Origin: CAZMXI01 sp964570205
Lineage (GTDB): Bacteria > Planctomycetota > Phycisphaerae > Tepidisphaerales > Tepidisphaeraceae
NCBI GenBank assembly: GCA_964570205.1
Contig: CAZMXI010000046.1
Coordinates: 1 to 28,882 of the forward strand
Direction of reading: 5' to 3'
Length of the DNA: 28,882 bases
Part shown: in pieces, positions 23,701 through 28,882 of the stretch
How positions within the stretch are numbered: the first letter of the stretch is position 1
Layout: every line of letters begins with the position of its first letter
Translations under genes and position numbers: made by a program
The notes under the pieces: generated by a model
Databases searched by the model: none
Seen by the model: only the letters and a program-made list of their open reading frames with translations
What the model was told of the DNA's origin: nothing

Positions 23701-25152
23701 TCAGTTCGCTCTCTTTTCAGGGACTCGCATTTTTCCACCGGCAAGTTCCGGCCGAAAGGGGCCAATTCTGTCCAAGAGCTTCTGCAGGGCTGCCACGGTG
23801 GGACGATGGCGCGGGTCGGCGGACAAGTCGTGGGTCTCTTCAGGGTCAATCGCCTCATCGTAGAGTTCCGCCGTGCCGTCGCTCCAGCGCGTGTACCGCC
23901 AGCGGTCGGTGCGCACAGCCTGTCCGTATCTGTTCAGGCCGCGGGTAACGAGGGTGAACGCCGCGTCCTTGCCCGGACGGCTCGGGTCCCCCAACAGCGG
24001 ACGCAGGCTCCGGCCGGCCAGCGCATGCGGCGCCTGGACGCCGCAGTAGTCCGAGACGGTCGGGTAGAAGTCCACCAGTTCGACCAGCCCCTGGCATATT
24101 TGCCCAGCCTTTGCCCCTGGCGCGGCCACGATGAGCGGCACACGGCAACTGCGATCGAAGAGCGTGTCCTTGTTCCACCAATTCCGTTCGTTGTGGTGAT
24201 AGCCGTTGTCGCCGGCGAAGATGACCAGCGTATTGTCCCAGAGTTTGAGCCGGTCGAGCGTGTCCAGGAGCCGGCCCACCTGCGCGTCCATGAACGAGAC
24301 GCCGGCGTAGTAGGCGCGCTGAAAATCCAGCCGGTCCTGGTCGGTGAACGCGTCGAAGGCTGTCTTGAATCCGCCGCCGGGCATGGAAAGCGGCGGCACC
24401 GGGGTGATGTCCGCCGGATCGCGATAGAGCTTCAGCGAGCCGGACGGATAGAGGTCGAAGTACTTCTTCGGCACCAGAAACGGGTCGTGCGGCCGATGAA
24501 AGCCCGCGCCGATAAACCACGGTTTGCCGGCGGCCGTCTGTTGCTCGATGGCCGCGATGGCGTGGATCGCGTTTTGTCCATCAGGCTGGTCGTCATCAGT
24601 GCCTTCCATTGCCCCGATGGAGCACCACTTGAGCTTGCCGCCGGTGAGATTGCGCACCTCACCTTTGCGGCCGGCGGGCGTGGCCTGGAAAGTCTGCGCT
24701 TGGTCCCACGACTTGCCCACATCCAACCAGTCTGCGCCACCGCCGAGGTGGTAGATCTTCCCATACGACGAGGCGTGCCAGCCGTGCTGCCGGAGCAGTT
24801 GTGGCATGGTGACGATGTCCGGCAGGCGGGAGCGAAACATCGTGTTGTTTCCCACCACCCCGCTCTGCTCGCAGCGCAGTCCCGTCATGAACGAGGTGCG
24901 GCTGGGATTGCAGACGGGATACTGCGCGTAGGCTCGTTGGAACAGCACGCCTCGCGCGGCCAGACGGTCGATGTTCGGCGTCTTGACGGCGGCGTTACCG
25001 TAGCAGCCGAGTGTGTCGCGCAGGTCGTCGGAGATGACAAGGAGAATGTTCAGCTGCCTGCCCATCGTTGCAAAGACCCCGCGGCCGAGGATGGCCGACC
25101 CGGCGAAGCCAGCCGCGGCACCGAGCAAATGTCGTCTGCTGAACGGCACCAT
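23701..25152 (-). CDS. Formylglycine sulfatase, iduronate-2-sulfatase-like
   Basis: A 483-residue type I sulfatase. The N-terminus (SRRHLLGAAAGFAGSA) is a twin-arginine signal. ISDDLRD gives metal ligands Asp42/Asp43. CNPSRTSFMTG at 81-91 is the C-x-P-S-R motif, in which Cys81 is converted to formylglycine. YGKIYHLG (130-137) and GFHRPHDPF (217-225) resemble iduronate-2-sulfatase/choline-sulfatase-like relatives. FAGDNGYHHNE (312-322) supplies Asp315 and Asn316 as metal ligands, and LVELVDFYPTVSD is the usual C-terminal block. An AAAGGAG ribosome-binding site lies 7 nt ahead of ATG 25152. It removes sulfate esters from the polymer, probably before the lyases act. Coupling to the tandem esterase suggests substrate residues that are both sulfated and acylated. 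The sulfatase subgroup is inferred. Confidence 0.92.
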   Translation of the reverse strand: MVPFSRRHLLGAAAGFAGSAILGRGVFATMGRQLNILLVISDDLRDTLGCYGNAAVKTPNIDRLAARGVLFQRAYAQYPVCNPSRTSFMTGLRCEQSGVVGNNTMFRSRLPDIVTMPQLLRQHGWHASSYGKIYHLGGGADWLDVGKSWDQAQTFQATPAGRKGEVRNLTGGKLKWCSIGAMEGTDDDQPDGQNAIHAIAAIEQQTAAGKPWFIGAGFHRPHDPFLVPKKYFDLYPSGSLKLYRDPADITPVPPLSMPGGGFKTAFDAFTDQDRLDFQRAYYAGVSFMDAQVGRLLDTLDRLKLWDNTLVIFAGDNGYHHNERNWWNKDTLFDRSCRVPLIVAAPGAKAGQICQGLVELVDFYPTVSDYCGVQAPHALAGRSLRPLLGDPSRPGKDAAFTLVTRGLNRYGQAVRTDRWRYTRWSDGTAELYDEAIDPEETHDLSADPRHRPTVAALQKLLDRIGPFRPELAGGKMRVPEKRAN

Positions 25153-25159
25153 TGGCGGG

Positions 25160-25166
25160 CTCCTTT
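25160..25166 (-). promoter_or_regulatory. Shine-Dalgarno (AAAGGAG) of the sulfatase gene
   Basis: AAAGGAG on the minus strand lies 7 nt before ATG 25152, in the 58-nt gap after the first gene of this operon. Confidence 0.65.
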
Positions 25167-25210
25167 CGCGCGAAACATGAAACGCGTGGTCAGGACGATG
25201 CCCTCAGCGG

Positions 25211-26854
25211 CTATTCCCTCGGCGCTTGTCGGGTGACAATGGGAACATAACCGACCTCCAGACCCGGCGGCGGAGTCACGATCAAGGCCGGGTCGAGTTC
25301 GGCCAATCTGCCAAACGCGGGCGGCACCAGGTATTTGCGGTCCTTCGTCCATGTCCGGTGGAGTTTTTCCACGCGTGCCTGCACGGCCTCCCGCTCCTGA
25401 TCCGTCAAGTCGGCGTTGAGCATGGCCGGCTGATCGGCGAAACGATACCAGTAGTAAGTGACCACGCTCCCGTCGCCCGGGCGCGCCTGAAACGGTCCCG
25501 CTTTGGGACCGGGCGTCTTCCAGCAACTGGCCGGATCATCCGGTGTGACATACGTCTTGGGGACTCTCCCGGTGGGCCGCTCGAAGCTCGCCTTGGTCAA
25601 ACCGGTTTCCGCCGGGACATCTTCCGCCCGCACCGGAACCCATTGGGGTTTCGCACCGCTCTTCTCCAGGCGGAAATACTCGGGAAGCTTCACCAGCAAA
25701 CCAGGCTTGGAATCGGTCCGCTTGACGACTTTGAGATCCCAGCGATACCCGAACGTATTGGGATCCGCAGCCATCGGCGTCGCAAAGGAATTCCACGCCA
25801 CGGGCGCCTTATCTTCCTTGGCAGTGCCGTCCGGATAGATCCTCCAGGTGGCACCGCCTTTCCCGGTGAACCGATGCAAGATGGCCCCTTCAGGACGAAT
25901 CACGCCGCTGGCCTCGGGACCGCCGCCGAACCAGGTCTGCACCGCATCCCAGAGCGCCTGCTTGTTGTAGGAGGTAATGTGATGCACGAGGCGCGATTCG
26001 CCGTTTGTCTCGCAGGGGAAGAACGTCGGTGCGATGCGGGCGTAAGTCTCACCCTTGGCGTCCACAGCTTGAATGCTGGGAACGTGCTGGGTCTCCATCT
26101 GCAAGGCCCGGTTAGGTTCAGAGGGGCGGCTATCCAGGAGCATTCCGCTGAAGCGCGGCTCCGCGACCGCACCGGCGGACCAGAAGTATGGGGTGAAAAA
26201 CGCTACCGGGCCTTTGAAGTTCCCCGTGTTGAGGAAGAGCGTCCAGGATTGGTTGCCGGTCGGGATGTCCTTGCCGGCGGTGGTGGTCTTGGCCGGCGTG
26301 AGCGGGAGCGGCAGGTAACCGTAGCCGAACAACTCGCCACACGTGCCCTGTTTGAGATTCAAGCCATCCGGCGGCCACAGCAGCCAGGGGCTGAGTTGCG
26401 CCACGCCATATTTGCCGTTCGGCTTGTCCCAGTCTCTTCCTTTCCCGGCCCCGGGCCCGTTGGCCCACTCGCTGAAATTCGGCGCAACACCGCCCATGAT
26501 GAACTTTGGCGTCTCCGTGGCATACTCCGTGTCCCGCCACCACCCCAGGCCGCCCTCGATGTCGGAATAGAGTTTGATCGAAGGCGCAGGTTCTTTCCGG
26601 GCGAACATCCATGTGCCGAACAGTCCGGTCTGAAAGCGTTGCCCCGGATACCGGTCCAACAACGGCCAGGCGGCGACATACATCGAGAACCCGGCGTTGT
26701 AGGTTTCCGGCACTCTCTCATTGGGAACCAGGAGGTAGCCGGCCATCTCGCCTCTCTGAACCTGGTCGGCGGCGCCCATCGCCGGGGACACGAGCGTGAC
26801 GTACAGGAGGGCCAGTCTGGATGCGAACCGGGTGGTGAACATTCGTTTGAACAT
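25211..26854 (-). CDS. Secreted protein of unknown function, paralogue of the gene at 28424
   Basis: A 547-residue exported protein I do not recognise; signal peptide to about residue 28 (PAMGAA). Residues 35-125 contain RGEMAGYL, GFSMYVAAWPLLDRYPGQRF, IEGGLGWW and PKFIMGG. These reappear in order in the truncated gene at 28424 (GFYAAVWPLVDR, IEGGLGYW, PKFSMNA), so they define a shared family. The rest is Trp/Tyr/Pro-rich and mostly beta-like (WTLFLNTGNFKGPVAFFTPYFW, GVIRPEGAILHRFTGKGG, WRIYPDGT), with no motif I can tie to an enzyme. It could be a structural or binding protein, or an enzyme of unknown type. It is the first gene of the minus-strand operon with the sulfatase and esterases, which implies a role with the same polymer. 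ATG 26854 and ATG 26842 are both possible; neither has a clear ribosome-binding site. Confidence 0.7.
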   Translation of the reverse strand: MFKRMFTTRFASRLALLYVTLVSPAMGAADQVQRGEMAGYLLVPNERVPETYNAGFSMYVAAWPLLDRYPGQRFQTGLFGTWMFARKEPAPSIKLYSDIEGGLGWWRDTEYATETPKFIMGGVAPNFSEWANGPGAGKGRDWDKPNGKYGVAQLSPWLLWPPDGLNLKQGTCGELFGYGYLPLPLTPAKTTTAGKDIPTGNQSWTLFLNTGNFKGPVAFFTPYFWSAGAVAEPRFSGMLLDSRPSEPNRALQMETQHVPSIQAVDAKGETYARIAPTFFPCETNGESRLVHHITSYNKQALWDAVQTWFGGGPEASGVIRPEGAILHRFTGKGGATWRIYPDGTAKEDKAPVAWNSFATPMAADPNTFGYRWDLKVVKRTDSKPGLLVKLPEYFRLEKSGAKPQWVPVRAEDVPAETGLTKASFERPTGRVPKTYVTPDDPASCWKTPGPKAGPFQARPGDGSVVTYYWYRFADQPAMLNADLTDQEREAVQARVEKLHRTWTKDRKYLVPPAFGRLAELDPALIVTPPPGLEVGYVPIVTRQAPRE

Positions 26855-27106
26855 GTAGGGATTGTAGTTGATTATTGTTCTTCATCTACGGGTCTTCTGT
26901 CGCGGAGTCTGAACTTGTGATTTGGCGCCATGCGTAGGGTCACCTCTGCGCACGTCAACGTCAATTTGCCAGATTGCGAAAGGAGCCGGCCTACTGCGGT
27001 CACGCTCTGGCTGAACGGTGGTATTGTCAGATGGAGCCCCGGGTTGAAACTTGTCGGCACATCGCATCGACAGGCTCACCGGACGACAGCGCGAAAGGTC
27101 CAAGAC
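26855..27106. promoter_or_regulatory. Divergent promoter region (252 bp)
   Basis: The longest gap in the window, lying between the minus-strand operon and the oxidoreductase gene. An AT-rich patch at 26860-26885 contains minus-strand TACAAT about 6 nt before ATG 26854. That suits a near-leaderless start, especially if ATG 26842 is used. CACGTCA (26951) and ACGTCA (26958) form a near-direct repeat that matches an arm of the dyad at 10324. TTGAAA at 27044 has no partner -10. An open reading frame enters from 26930, but its first part is not protein-like. Confidence 0.5.
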
Positions 27107-28393
27107 ATGAGCGACACACCCGTCATCAACCGCCGTCAGTTCCTCTGCACTTCCGGCCAAGCGGCCGGTCTTGCCGCCGCTGTTACCTGTATGCCCGCCG
27201 TCCTCTCGGCGGCATCGCCCGCAAAGACGATCGGGCTGGGCTGCATCGGCCTGGGTACGCGTGGCGGCGACATTATCAATGCGGCCGCTCACATGCCCAA
27301 TGTCAAGGTGGTCGCCGTGTGCGATGTGTACGGCCCGCATCGACAGAAGGGCGTCGATCGGAGCCGGAACGCCGATGTGAAGGCATATGTGGACTACCGC
27401 GACCTGCTGGCAGATCGCAATGTCGATGCGGTGATCATCGCCACGCCCGACCATTGGCATTGCCAGATGGTGCTCGATGCGGTGAAGGCAGGCAAGGACA
27501 TCTACTGCGAGAAGGGTTTTTCGAGAACCCTGGCCGAGGCCAGGCTGATGCGCGATGCCTTGAAGAAGAGCGGCGTAATTTTCCAACTCGGGCATCAGGC
27601 CAGACAGGCCCCCTGCGCGCTGCAGGCAAGAGAACTGCTTGCCAGGGACATTCTTGGCCCGATCTCACTGGTGAGGACGGGGCGATTCAAGTCTACGGAC
27701 CCCAAGCAGCCTAACTGGCGCTGGTACGGTTATTACGACCAATGGGAGCGGCCGGACCCGAACCAGGTGCGCAAGGAACTGAACTGGGAACTCTGGCTCG
27801 GTCCAGCGCCGAAGATACCCTGGAACGAGCGTCATTTCTGGCACTGGCGGTGCTACTGGGCCTACGGCACCGGCTACGCGGGCGACTTGCTTTCGCACGA
27901 GATGGACTTTGTGCAGTACCTGCTCGGCCACGGTATCCCCGACACCTGCTCCTGCCAGGGCCTGCTGGCGCTGTTGCGTGACGACCGCGAGGTGCCCGAC
28001 ACCTGGGTGGCCGCGTACCAGTTTGAGAAGCTCGGCCGGACGGTCACGTTCACCGGCAGCATGAATACCAGCGGTACGCGACAGCCCGTGGAACTGTGTG
28101 GGCGCGATGCGACGCTGCGGTTTGATGCCATCGCGCACGATGTGACGCGGTTCCAGATCATTCCCGAAGATCACAACCAGCGTCAGGACCTGCCCAAGGG
28201 CTACACACACGGCAAGACGCCTCCGCAGCCCAACCATCTGGAGGACTGGATCAACTGCATCCAGAGCCGCGGGATTCCGAAGTGTTCGACGGACGAGGCA
28301 TTCATCGAGACCGCGACGTTTCTGATGTCGCTGGCATCCTACCAGCAGCGGCGGATGGTCCGCTGGGATGCGGCCCGTGAAGAAATCGTCTAA
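27107..28393 (+). CDS. Gfo/Idh/MocA-family oxidoreductase with twin-arginine signal
   Basis: A 428-residue NAD(P)-dependent sugar oxidoreductase-like protein. Start ATG 27107 follows AAAGG by 8 nt; an upstream in-frame extension looks non-coding. INRRQFLCTS is a twin-arginine signal, so the folded cofactor-loaded protein is exported. CIGLGTRGG (46-54) is the Rossmann loop, and VVAVCDVYG and IIATPDHWH follow. CEKG at 134-137 stands where the family usually has EKP: the key Lys136 is kept but Pro becomes Gly. GDLLSHEMDF with His264 and Asp267 matches the usual catalytic block. NWELWLGPAPKIPWNERHFWHWR and RMVRWDAAREEIV are typical of the planctomycete secreted subgroup. A role in sugar oxidation or glycoside processing is likely; the substrate is unknown. 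Confidence 0.9.
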   Translation: MSDTPVINRRQFLCTSGQAAGLAAAVTCMPAVLSAASPAKTIGLGCIGLGTRGGDIINAAAHMPNVKVVAVCDVYGPHRQKGVDRSRNADVKAYVDYRDLLADRNVDAVIIATPDHWHCQMVLDAVKAGKDIYCEKGFSRTLAEARLMRDALKKSGVIFQLGHQARQAPCALQARELLARDILGPISLVRTGRFKSTDPKQPNWRWYGYYDQWERPDPNQVRKELNWELWLGPAPKIPWNERHFWHWRCYWAYGTGYAGDLLSHEMDFVQYLLGHGIPDTCSCQGLLALLRDDREVPDTWVAAYQFEKLGRTVTFTGSMNTSGTRQPVELCGRDATLRFDAIAHDVTRFQIIPEDHNQRQDLPKGYTHGKTPPQPNHLEDWINCIQSRGIPKCSTDEAFIETATFLMSLASYQQRRMVRWDAAREEIV

Positions 28394-28423
28394 TTCTCGC
28401 TTACGCACCTGCCTGGAGCAGCC

Positions 28424-28882
28424 ATGAAGACAGGATTCCTGACCGCTTCCGTTGTGGCCCTGATGGCCAGCCTCTCCCCCGCCGCGGAGAGGCAGAACAA
28501 CGAAGTTCCTCCGCCACCTGGCGAGGTGGTCTCGCGGTCCGACGGCCTGCACGGATACATTGGCTTCAGCCACGAGCCGCTCCCACCGGAGTCCGCCTTC
28601 ACGACCGGGATGGGCTTCTATGCCGCAGTCTGGCCACTGGTGGATCGGCCGCTGGCCAACTTCCAGATCGGCCTGCCCAGCGCGTGGATTATGCCGGATA
28701 ATTCCGACAACAAGGACAAACCGCTGGCGCCGGAGGGAACGCTGGCCCGGACGTGGACGTCGCGCGGGCCGACCTGGAGCAGCGTTTTCCAGACGATCGA
28801 GGGCGGACTGGGCTACTGGGCCCGCACTCACTTCCGCTACGGCCCGCCGAAGTTCAGCATGAACGCCACGCCGCAATGCTAC
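28424..28882 (+). CDS. Partial secreted protein of unknown function (runs off the right edge)
   Basis: ATG 28424 with GGAG six bases upstream opens 153 codons that are still open at the window end. The signal peptide is MKTGFLTASVVALMASLSPAAE. Residues 42-148 parallel residues 36-125 of the protein at 25211-26854: LHGYIGFSHEPLP, GMGFYAAVWPLVDRP, FQIGLPSAWIMP, IEGGLGYWARTHF, GPPKFSMNA. It starts 30 nt after the oxidoreductase stop on the same strand, so it is probably co-transcribed. The family is not one I recognise, and everything past residue 153 lies outside the window. Confidence 0.8.
   Translation, partial: MKTGFLTASVVALMASLSPAAERQNNEVPPPPGEVVSRSDGLHGYIGFSHEPLPPESAFTTGMGFYAAVWPLVDRPLANFQIGLPSAWIMPDNSDNKDKPLAPEGTLARTWTSRGPTWSSVFQTIEGGLGYWARTHFRYGPPKFSMNATPQCY

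Noticed and set aside
23806..25236. 476-codon plus-strand frame opposite the sulfatase
   Set aside because: The minus strand has the complete sulfatase signature; this is a shadow.
25226..26920. 564-codon plus-strand frame opposite the unknown secreted protein
   Set aside because: It is an antisense shadow in GC-rich sequence: rich in Arg/Gly/Pro, with no signal peptide or motif, while the opposite strand has a clear signal peptide and a paralogue.
26930..27106. Upstream in-frame extension of the oxidoreductase
   Set aside because: It would bury the twin-arginine signal behind 59 residues of unconvincing sequence; ATG 27107 has AAAGG at good spacing.
1..28882. CRISPR arrays, tRNA or rRNA genes, insertion sequences
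   Set aside because: I saw no regularly spaced repeats, no cloverleaf-like or rRNA-like sequence, and no transposase-like reading frame with terminal inverted repeats.

Overview
The window is a dense block of secreted enzymes for breaking down a complex acidic polysaccharide. It carries heparinase/lyase-type proteins (four loci), right-handed beta-helix proteins (two), GQSNM-type carbohydrate esterases (two), serine alpha/beta hydrolases (two), and one each of a formylglycine sulfatase, a GH123-like/DUF4091-like protein, an FG-GAP repeat protein and a twin-arginine Gfo/Idh/MocA oxidoreductase. Base composition is GC-rich (low 60s percent by eye). This mix, without SusC/SusD or TonB receptors in view, suggests the PVC superphylum, most likely Planctomycetota, or a similar group such as Lentisphaerota, Kiritimatiellota or Hydrogenedentota. 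There is no rRNA, tRNA or housekeeping gene to fix the taxon, so this is inference.

Layout. (1) 60-15891, plus strand: nine tightly spaced loci, probably one transcription unit. In order they are a heparinase-like protein with a missing front, an alpha/beta hydrolase with a frameshifted tail, a lyase-like gene split by a frameshift, a second alpha/beta hydrolase, a GH-like protein, an FG-GAP protein and two beta-helix proteins. (2) 15912-17702, minus: an intact paralogue of the broken lyase gene. (3) 17824-20790, plus: a large heparinase II/III protein, divergent from (2). (4) 26854 down to 20977, minus: an operon of an unknown secreted protein, an iduronate-2-sulfatase-like sulfatase, a two-domain esterase and a one-domain esterase. 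(5) 27107-28882, plus: the oxidoreductase and the start of a gene that is a paralogue of the unknown protein in (4) and runs off the right edge.

Together the genes look like a secreted pathway that strips sulfate and acetyl (or other acyl) groups from a polymer and cleaves uronic-acid-type linkages by lyases. The sugars would then pass to glycosidases and an oxidoreductase. The actual substrate (a glycosaminoglycan, ulvan, fucan or other algal or plant acidic polymer) cannot be told from sequence alone.

The less ordinary points are: two internal frameshifts plus a headless first gene in the plus-strand operon, one break matching a deletion of about 25 nt against an intact paralogue in the same window; an unrecognised beta-rich module duplicated in tandem on the broken lyase; a tandem esterase whose second domain has lost its catalytic serine; an unrecognised pair of paralogous secreted proteins on either side of a divergent promoter region; and a dyad plus an RBS-pairing inverted repeat upstream of the FG-GAP gene. 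No CRISPR array, insertion sequence, tRNA or rRNA was seen. No stretch longer than about 250 bases is free of a plausible gene.
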